Assembly: GCA_014526335.1 (NCBI GenBank)
Contig: JACTAT010000198.1
Location: 43,468-107,467, forward strand
Length of the DNA: 64,000 nucleotides
Source of the DNA: Chrysaora quinquecirrha
Taxonomy: Eukaryota > Cnidaria > Scyphozoa > Semaeostomeae > Pelagiidae
Direction of reading: 5' to 3'
Made by a program: the position numbers and the translations under genes. How positions within the stretch are numbered: position 1 is the first letter of the stretch; every line of letters begins with the position of its first letter. Positions 35,201 through 46,000 of this stretch are shown piece after piece. The notes beneath the pieces were generated by a model, which was not told the DNA's origin, ran no database searches, and saw only the letters and a list, made by a program, of their open reading frames with translations.

Positions 35201-38200
35201 AGTCTTAAAAGGCATAATACAGAGATTTATACAGGATAACATTAACCGACAAGCTATTTGAATTGACATTTGCAAAGAATTTTGATTAAGGTTCTAAAGT
35301 TACAAGGTGAGAGACGCAGTTCGCAAGTTGTTACGTTGACAAATGTACAAATCTGTAAATGCGGCTTTGGGGGACAAGCCACTATGAATTCTCCAATAAT
35401 AGCAGAGACGAGCGCTGAATGGTAACAATGAAAAAACGTAAGAAAAAGGCTGAACAGGGTTGATAGGGTAGGTTCGCAGATTCAGATATTATCTGGCTTG
35501 TGTGTGGCTCCTATTCTGGCGCAAATTTTGTTGCCCAAATATTGAACTGAAACTGAATCGGTCGATTGGCTTCGCTAAGATTCGCTCCAGTTCATTTCAG
35601 CAATCGCTAGTAGCTGGCAAGTGGCCGCGCCATTTCTTCCTGTCTTTCGCAAATCTTGTCGACTGAAATGGACATACCTATTGATGTTATGGAGTGTCGT
35701 CTATGCAACGAGACTCAACCGTCCATGGCTGTCCCCCTCTTTCTTCTAGCATTTCTTCCTAACCAAGTGACTGTTCCCTCTAACCACGTATCAAAATGCT
35801 GCTGTTCAGGTTTTGTAAGCAGTGTCCCTATTTTTTTGGTATATGTTTACCTTGAGATCCACTTTTTAGTACTTCGCTCAAGCTAAATCATATTACCATT
35901 CTCAGAGAAAGTAAGCAGAAAATGTTTTATCTTTTTCTTCTTTTTCAACATTCATAGTAGTTCGAAACCCTAGCTGCATCGCAATAGAAATTACGAGCAT
36001 TCTTCGTAATTTAAGGTTTGACATGACTAAAATTAGCGTAAATGACCGAGAACATGATGCTTTTATCCTAAAAGCAACGCTGAACACATCAAAAGAAAGA
36101 TTTATGCACGAAACGGTTAAGACTCAAAATATTAGTTTTGCGTTTTGATGACGTCACACGAATTTCGAATCGTAATAACTTCTGAGTATTAAACCAAATC
36201 GAATTGGTGTTTTATAATTTTTTGCTCCATTTGAGATGTTCTTTCCGACCATATCATTAAAAACACAAAATTCAAAAGTCAGATTTTCACTGACCGTAAC
36301 TTTTCTACGTCATCGATGACGTCACAACCATTGATTTGCCAGAATGTTCCCAAGTCTTAAAATGACCACCCACCACCAAAGAGTCCAAAACTACTTTAAA
36401 AATTCCCGTTACCCAGTTTGCTAGAATGTTGCCAAACATTCCCTGTCTACTTTGTCGCCGCTCATCGCTTTTAGGGTAATAAGTAAAAACCAACATTCAG
36501 TTGTGCAGTGAATTCTAACCAGTGGCGTAGTCTGTCTTTCTATGCTTTCTGCATATTTACGTCAATAATTGTATGTCATAGTAGTTAGAACTTTCTTCTA
36601 GAATATAGTTGCATGTATAATTTCTATCTGCGCAATAAATCATGGACTTGTAATACTAGAACTAGAAACCCTTGTGAATAAGTAGTCAGCCAGTGTGTAA
36701 AGTCACCCTAAAGTAAGCTTGAATAGACAAAACAGAGAATCGTCTCTCAGATGTTGTCTGACTCCGTGTGATCTGTGCGCACACATCAAACCTAAGCAGC
36801 TAAAGAACCTTTGCGACGAACGATCCCGGCTACGAGCCACAGTGGTGGGGGCTTCATCCCTTCAAATTTTCTTAGCAAAAGCGATATTCCCTGTTTGCTC
36901 TCAAACCCTCTTAAATATCAAAACGATCTTTTTCCATAGACCTGATCTTCTGGATTTTTCAAAGCTTCTGCCATCTCAACATTCTTTGAATCTGAGCAAT
37001 GCATTCGAGATAGCAGAACAACGACTCGGAGTTGCTAAACTGCTGGATCCAGAAGGTAAGTTATTTGTTTGTTGCCCGATTCACCCCGTGTACTGTCTGT
37101 GCAGTACAGCGGAGGGTGGGCAGTACCAGTACGATGGAGGATATTCAGTACAGTTGAGGGATATCATCAATACAGTGGAGAGATATCATCAGTACAGTGG
37201 AGGATATTCGGATATTCAGTAACGTTGAGGGATATCATCAGTACAGTGGAGGATATTCAGTACAGTGGAGGGATATCATCAGTACAGTGGAGGATATTCA
37301 GTACAGTAGAGGGATATCTTCAGTAAGGTGGAGGGATATCATCAGTACAGTGGAGGATATTATCAGTAGACAGGGGAGAGATATCGTCAGTACAGTGGAG
37401 GATATTCAGTGCAGTGAAGGGATATCATCGGTACAGTACAGTTATACTGGATATCCTCTATCGTACTGGTGATATCCCTCCACTGTACTGATGATATCCC
37501 TCCACTGTACTGATGATATCCCTCCATCGTACTGAATATCCTCCACTGTACTGCAGATCCTCCACTGTACTGCACTGCACAAACATTACCTGGGGTGAGA
37601 TTTTTACGCATCATTATTAAAACTACCATTTGTACAACACACGAGACATCTTATCTTAACTTAACTTGCTTTTTCAGATGTCGACAATCCTCGCCCAGAT
37701 GAGAAATCTGTCATGACTTACGTTTCGATGTTGTATCAATATTTCGCAAAGATGAAACACGAAGAGACTGGGGGAAAGAGAATTGCCAAGGTAGCCTATT
37801 TCATTAAACTGCCTCATTTGCTTTGCTTGGCTTAGACTTATTACATTAGTCCCTCTCTTAGCGAACAGCAACAAAACAGCAGCAGCAACAACAGCAAAAA
37901 CAACAACAACCGTACAGCTGTTTGCTACTACTGTGGTGGGTTATGGTGCATGAGGTGATGGTATTTTTGCTTACTTTGATGTAGTTTGTGTTTTTTGCTT
38001 CATCTATTGTTTTTGGCAGTGATTTCGTATCCACCACAGTACACAAAAAATACCACCACATAAACAATGATAACTCGCGACATCAAGTACAACAATGCAC
38101 CACAGCAGTGCGTATTCACCACAGTACACTAAAAATGCCACCAAAGTAGTGCGTATCCGCCACTGTAGTGCTTTTGGATTCGCTAGCGTGATAACACATC

Positions 38201-41200
38201 ATAACGACATAGAATAACTGCTATAACTTGACTTTTTCAGATTATTGATTTACTAATGGAAGTTGATAAAATGAAAGAAAAATATCTGAGAATGGTCACT
38301 GGTTTACTGAAGTGGATTGTAAGCAAGACAGAATTCCTTGAAAAACCAATTCCAAAAACAACTAAACTACTACAGCAAACTATGAATGAATTCAAAACAT
38401 TCAGAACCATAGAGAAACCACCAAAGTAAGACTAGCGGCATATTTTATTTGTAATTGTTTTATAGTACAAATTTTCTATTTTTGTTACCAATTTAAGCAC
38501 ACCACAGACAACTTTTAGTAGTTACAGTAAACTCTCGTAACTCGAACCCCCGATAGGCTGAACATTCACTAAGACGAACTGATTTTGCATACCCCTTAAA
38601 ACTTGTTTTCATATCAAAATACTCTCGATAACTCAAATGATTATGATTGTGATTTTGATTATGATTATGATTATGATTATGATTGTGATTGTGATTATGA
38701 TTATGATAATGATAATTATTGTGATTATGATTATGTTTATGATTATGATAATGGTTATGATTGTGATTATGATTATGATAATGATAATGATTGCTATTAT
38801 GATTGTGTTTATGATTATGATTATGATTACGATTACGATTATGATTATAATTATGATTATGATTGTGATTGTGATTATGATTGTGATTATGACTATGATT
38901 GATGATGACTGTTATTATGATGTCTACATTATTATCATAGTTATGATCTAATGACTATCATCAAGAGCATCTTTATATGACTATACGATTGCGATTGTGA
39001 TTAGCCATTGATTATTTGAATGGTGGCTGTATTAATAATCAGGATAACAAGGATTATGATATTATCAAAATAATGTTAATGATACTGATTTTGTTGTCAT
39101 CCATTACCCTTACAGATACACAGAGAGAGCTGATATCGAAGAGTTCTTTTTCATTATTCAAACCAAAATCAATGCAAATAAACACAAACCATTTCGACCT
39201 CCTGATGGTAAAACCATAAGCGACATAAGCAGAGTTTGGAATGACATGGAAAAGGCCGAACACAGAAGAGAAATTTCACTGCGAGAAGAGCTTGTAAGGT
39301 AAGGTACCGACTCAAAGTAAGCTTTACATTAAGGGCCTGATAACATGGCCAGGGCTGGCCCTGCTAATTGGGCTGTCACTGCTAATAGGGATGAGATTTT
39401 GCTTTCGATTGCGTGAAGGATTTTACCCCAAGGCTGAGAAAACAATCTGGCGAGAAAATTGATTCACGCTAATATGGCGTGCTGTAAGCATGTGCAGTTA
39501 TAAAAGTTTTGAAGACAGACCTGTCTCAGGCCCTGCTATGCGATTACATGAAAAAATGTCACATTCCCAGCTCTGGTAACAGGGCAAGCCCTGTTGTGCT
39601 ATGGTGGGATCCCAGCTACAAAGGCTGGCCCGGCTATCAAGTAATTGGCTTTAACATTTATTGGACATTTCCTATTGGCAAAGGGATCTCGCCTAAAATC
39701 GTCCATCTCGGTCAGCAGGGCCAGCTCTGCTCATGTAATCAGGCCCTAAGCCGCGGCTAGACGTGCGATTTGCACCTGTTCTGACTACGCGACACACCTG
39801 AAAATGTCCAGTTTTGAGAAATCCTAAGGTGGCTACATGCTGCAGAAAAAAAATGCTTCGACGAAGTTCCGTGACAATCAACTTGTGCGATGAAAAGATT
39901 GGGTCGTATAAAATTTTCAGGAAAACCGCCAAAAAAAGATTGCATCGCCAATTCAAAAAGCCATGTGTTGCATTGCGCCGCCAATTCAAAAGCCGGCTAT
40001 ATGCTGCAACATTATTGGTGACAAGCCAAAAACATTTCCCGAAAAGTTCAAACAATTCAATCTTCTGATCGTAAAACAGAACCAAACACCCAATTGTTTA
40101 AGATAAAGAGCAGTTTTATAAGGAGTACTTAATAAACGATTATTCTAGATGTCTGGTTTCTCCCACTTTCGATAAATTTTCTATTTTATTTCTTAAACCG
40201 TTTAGTGCCTATATTCTCTATTTCAGACAAGAAAGGCTTTCTCAGCTGGCAGAGACTTTTGAGAAGAAGGTTAGTTTTATTCTTATTTTATGCTTTTTCA
40301 AAGCATGTGAACTACAGACAATTGTCCAACATTATTATGTTTGATCGCTTCGCCAGGGCCTGAATCTCAAACAGTGTGATCTCTTTCCTTAGCGCTAATT
40401 TGTTCAGAAGACTATGCGCAGAAGAGGACTGTTCTTCCTCCTTATGCATATTTCACACGGCTATTCTTAACACCATGTTTTTGATGTTCAGTTTTCGCTT
40501 CTATCGTAAATACTTACCTGGAACTTAATTTTGTTTTCTCACTTAGACTCTTAAATGAATTCTGTTTGTCTTCCCCGCGCTCCCTGGTCTTCCCTGTATC
40601 CTGCGAGCTAATTGTTGTCCAAAACACAATACCAATGGAGCTTCACTTAACCGATAAGTGCATTTTGACAAGCATCTGTACTTTAATTCCGCCTTAGTCA
40701 ATAGACGCTTCCGCAAAAGATGGCCGCCGTTTTTGCCTACTGTTTTCATTAAGGATTTTCGCATGTAATTCTGGGAATAATTTCCTTAGTTATGTATTTT
40801 ACATAGCTGCAGACGTTGAATTCGTAGCTAAGGAAATTATTCCCAGAATTCCCTTCGAAAAGCCTTAAGAAAAACAAGGGATTGAGAGAAACGGCGGCCA
40901 TCTTTTGCAGAAACCTCTATTGTTTTGGCCCTTTTCTGACGTTTAAACTCTGAGGAGTGTCAGAGGAAAAAAGATGTCAATCCGAAGATGTCTCCGCTCT
41001 GTTCCGCTTTCTTGAAGTTATGTACAACTCAGAGACTTCTTCAAAAACTAAACGCTCACTTCTAATCATGTTTCGATGTAATGAAAAGGGTATTAGAAAC
41101 TCACGCATGTTTACTTGGAATGGCAAAGCGAAAGATAACAGAATGGTTTGCTATATACTGTATATTCACACGCACAATCCAGTAATCATCTTCAGAGTAA

Positions 41201-44200
41201 CGGTTTCGAGTAACCGTAACAGCGTTTAAATATACACGCAGTTTTTTTTATAAGCAACCAAGATGAAGAAGGCCCAAAACTTTAAGCAACGTGTAGTACC
41301 AGAGGAAAAAAACCTAAGCAACATTTTTAATTTTAAATAATTTATATCACTGCAAGCAATCAAGGCTTTATCAACATAGAAGCTATTTCCATTCATTTGC
41401 CATCAAAACTCGATATCGACGGATTGTTACTCATTGACTACTTTGTGTCAAAAGACATTAAGGGTATGGAAATTGTACTTCTTGGCTGATTTCTTTTGTA
41501 GTATTTCTTTGCCGTATACTCAGGTGTTTTTAGCGTTATGTTGCATAAAAAGCTATAGCAGAACTCCAAATTTGGCTGTTTTTCTAGCCTCTATACTATT
41601 AATAGGGCAAAAGTATACAGTTAAAATTAAGCAACTACTAAGCAACTTTTGCTTCTAAAAGGTGGCCATAAGAGGTCCAAAAACAAGGCCAGAACGAAGT
41701 TGCTTATAAAAAAAATTGCGTGTAAATTTTGAATTTCACAATCAATTCAGTTGTAGCATGGTAAGGACTATTGGAAAGTTTGGCCGAATATACTGTAATT
41801 AGCAAACGAGTTTTGCCCCATTCCTTTTATCATTCCAATTAAACAAGTCTAAGCTTCTGGTCACCCTTTTAATTGTGAAGTTGTATGCCCGATACGATAG
41901 GATATGTTTTGTTATAAATTCTACTGTATATTTTGCAGGCATCTCTACGCGAGTCTTGGCTTGATGAAATGTTACGTGTCTTGGAAACAGAAGAGAATTT
42001 AAGATCTATGCATGTTTCTGATATTAACATCAATTTTAAAAGACACGAAGCAATGGAAACTGATTTGAAGGCTCGGGTAAGTGAGAACTGCTCTTTCGTT
42101 GAGGTTTGAGGTAATATGCTAATCTACAGTCATTGGAGAAAGGGTATTGTTTTGTGATTACAGTGAACAACTAATCGTTGATTTTTTGGAACAAATTTTT
42201 CGCAACTAACTTGTCGACAAAAGTGCTCTGGCAACTGGTTGGCAACTATTTCCTTTATGACGGCAACTAGTTGGCGCACCGTTCTAGAAAGTTGGGCATG
42301 TTCTACTTTCTGCTATTAGTTGATAACTTATTCCTATCAGTCGCAGCGCAGTCGACATGAGCACTCTTGCGACCACGATCAACTGTAGATGGCATTAGTT
42401 CTATCGTATCGTAGGTTGATATAAGACTGGTTTAATACGCAAAAAAATTGGTGATAAGGCACTAGAATAATTACATAAGTCTCACTCTTCGCAAACAGCA
42501 TCGGCAGCCATCAGCTACAGCTACAACCATTTACATTAATATAATTGAATTCCTCGTGAATGGCCTATTTAGTAATTTTGAGCGAACTTTTTATATCAGA
42601 TTGGTCTAAGGAGTGAAAAATACGACTCGATGAAATGAGTCTAATAAGAGATCAGTTAGTGAGCCAGCATTTGGCAGAGTGATCCTATAATTGGGTGGGG
42701 TCGTTAGGGGCTGGCGGTTCGTGGTTTGCCGCCACTTTACGGTTTCACAGTATTAGGTCTTGAAAAAAATGGTGTTACTGTACAATGGTGTCACGACACA
42801 GGAAAATGCAAATCAGATTACAAATCTTTGCTTGATCGACTAATAATAGAATAAAATTCCTTAAAAGACACGGTTATGTGCCGTTGCATACGTAACTTTC
42901 TTTTGATTACGGTTTTAGCTGAATTTCAAGACGGTTTTACGGTTTTTGCAAGTCATTAATTTAACAACAATTTTCAATTTTCAAGCTTGAAATAGGAAAC
43001 ATTGTAACGTTTTTTTTCTGTGCTAGGAGATGAAAATCAAAACTGTCGAAGCAATTGCCCAGGAACTGGAAAAAGAAGACTATGAGGGGAGTTCCAAAGC
43101 TATAACAAGGTGAACTATGTTTTGCAGCTTAGATATTTATTGTGTTAAATTCAGTAAATTGGCTTGTTACCCTGTCACATTTGGCTCAGTCGCATATTAG
43201 TACAAATTCGGATGCGTCCGACAGTGAAAACCCGCATAAAAGAAACTGCGGATTAAGAATCTCCAGCCGATTTTAATGTTAGATGTAATATTGGATTCGT
43301 CTGACAGTTCCAAGAATTTAAGTTTTTCCCTGATAAATTTTGGAGGAAGTGTTGGATGGAATATTGGATGAAAGATGTTGGATGAAGTATTGGATTAAAT
43401 TTTGAATGAAGTGATGGATGAAATGTTGGATGAAATGTTGCATGAAATGTTGGATGAAATGTTGCATGAAATGTTGGATAAATTGTCGCATGAAATGTTG
43501 CACGAAATGTTGCACGGAATGTTGGATGAAAAATTGGATGAAATGCTGGATGAAATGTTGCATGAAATGTTGGATGACATTTTGGATGAATTATTGAATG
43601 AAATTTTGGATGAAATGTTAAATGAGTTCGACCAAGAATTAAAATTTCTGGGGGAAAACTTTTGTAATCTGTAACGGTTTTCAATTTTTGTCCCTTTAGG
43701 GTAAAACAAATAAAGCAGAAGTGGCTGAATCTTTTTGACCAACTCAGTCAAAGGCGACAGTTTCTTATTAGCTTGAAGGACATTTGTCCTTTGTTATCTG
43801 AAATCGAGGGGCTGAAGCTGCATCTCAAAGACTTGGAGGTAACTGTCGTAGTATACTTTCAACATTTGTCTTTCAAACATTTTCAGCAGTTGTTTGAGAG
43901 CCTCTTCGCGACTGGTATATTGAAAACTACCTCACCTCACGCTTGCTTTTAATCTAAGGCCCTGGCCAAACAATCAAACATTGTTTGTCAAACATTTAAA
44001 ATTTAGTTGTTAAACAAAATACTTTGCTGTTTCGCCTTACCGGAAAACAATTTGCTCGTTAAACATTTTGTGTATCAAGCGAACATTGTCAAAAACATCA
44101 CCTGAAGAATTCTGCTTGTCAAGCAATGTTTTCGTACGTGGCCAAACGCCCAAACATTGCTTGATAATAAATCAATAAAAGGCGGTATGTACATTAAAAA

Positions 44201-45234
44201 TAGTTGAAATGAGCGAAGCTTTTCGTAAAAATATTTACATCATCAGGCTCTAATGTACAAGTTAAGCCAAGGTTTATTGCTTGATAAGCAAATTGCAAAT
44301 ATTTGACGAACATTATTTGATCGTTTTGCCAAACAATCAAACATTGTTGGTCAAAATTTGGGCATTTGGAATTTTCTCTGCAAGAAATGTTTGACCGTTT
44401 GGCCTCGTCGCCAAAGATTTTTGAAGAACTTCAAAAACATGTTCTGCTTGTGACAAGCAAAAAATGTTTGACAAGCAATGTTTTGCGAGTCAGCAAACGG
44501 AACAATTTTTTTGACAAGCGAATTTCAGACGTTTGGCGAACAATACTCGAGCGTTTGGCCAGGGCCTAATGGCTTCTTGATTTCACAGTGTTTTATATTC
44601 AATTCCTCTTCTGATTATTAATTTTGATGAGTTAGAAAAAATCACACTTTTTCTCCTTTTCAGGCTAGTATGTCTATTGACGAGCAAACGAAGCAACTGG
44701 ATGGCATAAACGACCAGTTACAAAGGCATATTCTTGTAGAATCGCAAATTATGGGATACCAGACTAGCATTAATGAATTGAAAAAGACATTGAATGCGTT
44801 GCTACAGAGGAAACATTCCAAGTCAACATTAGTTGCTGAAAAGCTCCAAGAGGTCACTCAGGTCTTTGAGGTAGGTGAATTCGTCCTAGAAGGGCAAGTT
44901 TGGCGTTAAGATCAATAAGGGGGTAATTCGTAATCTTAATATGAGAACCTGGAACTTTTACAGTAGCAAACTAACACAGAAGACTTCGATGTCGAACCTA
45001 AAACGAGGTTTCTTATTTATGGAACTCATGTATTGTATCGCTTCTTTGTTGTAGAGAGTCAATCAAATTTCAAGTCATAAGAGAAGAAAGTTGGAAGAAT
45101 CACGTGATTTTCACATCTTTGCTCAAACTGTCAAAGAGGAGATAGTATTCATTGAGGAAAAGGCTCAGTTAGCAGCATCCAAAGAAGTTGGCAAGAATCT
45201 CGTCTCATTAACCCGTCTACAGAAAAAGCTACAG
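29292..45234 (+). CDS. Beta-spectrin (beta-heavy-like), 5' part; one CH2 exon not found
   Basis: Beta-spectrins bind actin through two calponin-homology (CH) domains and form the membrane skeleton with alpha-spectrin. Exons on +: 29292-29399, 30232-30331, 30522-30589, 31191-31304, 32697-32764, then 36940-37055, 37678-37790, 38241-38425, 39116-39298, 40227-40269, 41939-42076, 43027-43109, 43700-43838, 44664-44870, 45055-45234. CH1 shows LQKKTFSKWMNTFLQ, DLSDGRVLIKLLEAISGEK and GLLWMIILRFQISE. CH2 shows only its second half (LGVAKLLDPE, DVDNPRPDEKSVMTYVS). Three spectrin repeats follow (DGKTISDISRVWNDMEKAEH; SLRESWLDEMLRVL; EKAQLAASKEVGKNL). About 614 codons are visible; real beta chains are 2,300-4,000. 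DVD-x-x-RPDEKS and PPKYTER favour beta-heavy over conventional beta. The missing piece (about 81 nt, the SW-x-x-GLAFNALIH segment) should lie between 32764 and 36940. No further exon is seen after 45234. Confidence 0.88.
29870..30155. mobile_element. Palindromic repeat element in spectrin intron 1
   Basis: GACAAGTTAGCCCATC-type words in the left half face GTGGGCCAACTTGATAG-type words in the right half around a GGGGGCCCC centre (30027-30036). No reading frame of interest. Confidence 0.45.
31450..31805. mobile_element. Palindromic mini-transposon, copy 2, in spectrin intron 4
   Basis: Same mirrored design as 13205-13492, including TTTAGTCTAGGTACAAA near the left and AAAACTTGATAGCTTGTAAT at the right. 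Confidence 0.55.
32104..32133. repeat. (GTAT)n microsatellite
   Basis: About seven GTAT units in a spectrin intron. Confidence 0.8.
33040..36258. repeat. 3.2-kb structure with about 390-bp inverted arms inside the spectrin gene
   Basis: The arms 33040-33434 and 35868-36258 are inverted copies with few mismatches; the same 61-residue chance frame appears on + in the left arm and on - in the right arm with one substitution. The 2.4-kb loop holds the GTAGGC repeat (33500-35060) and about 800 bp of unique sequence. It lies exactly in the interval where a CH2 exon is missing. I see no transposase in the loop. Confidence 0.75.
33500..35060. repeat. GTAGGC/ATAGGC hexamer minisatellite
   Basis: Units GTAGGC, ATAGGC, GAAGGC and CACAGG alternate in longer blocks. 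Higher-order copies of roughly 170-200 bp (GACAAGCCTTAG marks each) are nearly identical at about 34290-34500 and 34470-34680. Frames here are repeat artefacts. Confidence 0.85.
37082..37597. mobile_element. CACCC foldback mini-transposon, copy 2
   Basis: Ends CACCCCGTGTACTGTCTGTG and (reverse complement) CACCCCAGGTAATGTTTGTG. Flanks CGATT and AGATT agree at four of five bases, fitting the 5-bp duplication of copy 1. The inside is a CAGTACAGTGGAGG(GATATCATC) minisatellite, inverted near 37450. It begins 27 bases after the donor of the CH2 exon at 36940-37055. Confidence 0.7.
37857..38190. mobile_element. CCACCACAGTA foldback mini-transposon, copy 2
   Basis: The right end GGATTCGCTAGCGTG matches the terminal repeat of the 28156 copy. 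The left end (TTAGCGAACAGC) is worn. CTACTGTGGTGG at the left faces CCACCACAGTACAC at the right. Confidence 0.55.
38635..38935. repeat. GATTAT hexamer microsatellite in a spectrin intron
   Basis: Repeats of GATTAT with GATTGT and GATAAT variants; the DYDYD and IMIM frames are artefacts. Confidence 0.9.
39330..39749. mobile_element. Mini-transposon with TAAGGGCCTGAT termini
   Basis: Left TAAGGGCCTGATAACATGGC and right (reverse complement) TTAGGGCCTGATTACATGAG are inverted, followed on both sides by a CAGGGCTGGCCC/GGGCCAGCTCTG block. A second element with a TAAGCCGCGGCTAGACGTGC left end, related to 7291-7740, starts immediately after it. Confidence 0.6.
40690..40925. repeat. Hairpin-forming inverted repeat
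   Basis: The arms share GCAAAAGATGGCCGCCGTTT and AATTCTGGGAATAATTTCCT, mirrored around about 40810. Imperfect in the outer stem. Probably a small foldback element in a spectrin intron. Confidence 0.6.
41233..41724. mobile_element. TACAC/T-run mini-transposon, word TAAGCAAC (GTTGCTTA)
   Basis: Left TACACGCAGTTTTTTTTATA, right (reverse complement) TACACGCAATTTTTTTTATA, with TA at both ends. TAAGCAAC occurs five times in one orientation (41252, 41282, 41312, 41628, 41639) and once inverted at the right terminus. Confidence 0.7.
43330..43640. repeat. 12-bp minisatellite GATGAAATGTTG in a spectrin intron
   Basis: About 25 degenerate units; GATGAA and CATGAA variants alternate. All long frames across it are repeat artefacts. 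Confidence 0.85.
43955..44569. mobile_element. GGCC/CAAACATTG mini-transposon, best copy
   Basis: Termini TAAGGCCCTGGCCAAAC and (reverse complement) TTAGGCCCTGGCCAAAC differ at one base. AAACATTGTTTGTCAAACAT, CAAACATTGCTTG and related words fill the inside in both orientations. Confidence 0.65.
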
Positions 45235-46000
45235 GTAAGCTTTTTCTCGATAATGTTACAACCCCTTTATTCCTGTACTGATTGCTAGCTAAATGCAGTA
45301 TAAAATGTCATGCCGGACGGGTGTGTGGTATGTAAAGGTTTCCAGAAAGGCTGTGGCTGTTGCGGCAATCGTTGTTCTTGTTGTCAGTAAGTTTGTGCTG
45401 TTACTCCAATCGAAGTTCTTGTTCAGCAAGTGCAGCGTTACTGTGCAATGGCTGTTTCTATACCAGTCATTTTCGTCTTGTCCTTGTAAAGTTCAAACCA
45501 GCTGTACAGGTTTCATTGCAAATGATCAAATCTACAAAATCATCGTCAACTTTTCTCGACCCGCCGGTGGTGGGCAATGAGAGCGTTTCGTTATGTTTGC
45601 AGCAATCTTCTTTGACTTCACCTATCTCTTACTTCTAACCTGTTTGCTAAAATGCCATCAATTCATGATTTCTTTGACGCTGCTATGTTCTTTTCGCCTC
45701 ATGCTTTATATGCCTAATTCATTACTTCATTCATAACTTATGCTTCCGAACTGAACTATTAACAGTTCAGAAATCCAAAACTATCAAAAATCTTACAGAT
45801 GAATAAACTGTATATATCTGTGTAAGAGCTAGTGAGTAATATTTCTTGGAACATCTGTGGACTGGGAGTATGAGCTAGTTAAAAATATGGTGCCTGAGTA
45901 GCCTGCCTGCTTCTGACTGATCTGGAATCCCCGCATGGATGAGACAGTACACAGTAATTCCATCGTTTTCACCCTACTGTCCCTCTTTAAGTGCTGTTCA
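45235..46000. other. Sequence after the last visible spectrin exon
   Basis: Begins with a good donor (CTACAG|GTAAGC), so splicing onward is expected. Read-through would stop at 45288. AATAAA occurs at about 45804. No further spectrin repeat exon is recognisable. Confidence 0.4.

Noticed and set aside
36515..36560. Possible missing spectrin exon (TGGCGTAGTCTGTCTTTC reads WRSLSF)
   Set aside because: The spacing does not fit SW-x-x-GLAF, there is no suitable acceptor or phase, and CAGTGGCGTAG is a common transposon terminus phrase.
36719..37222. 167-residue frame on +
   Set aside because: Only the middle (36940-37055) is a spectrin exon in this frame; the upstream part has no spectrin similarity and the downstream part is the CACCC element.
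43253..43751. Frames with repeated FHPTFHATF, SNISCNISS or EMLHEMLDE
   Set aside because: They translate the 12-bp GATGAAATGTTG minisatellite and overlap in three frames.
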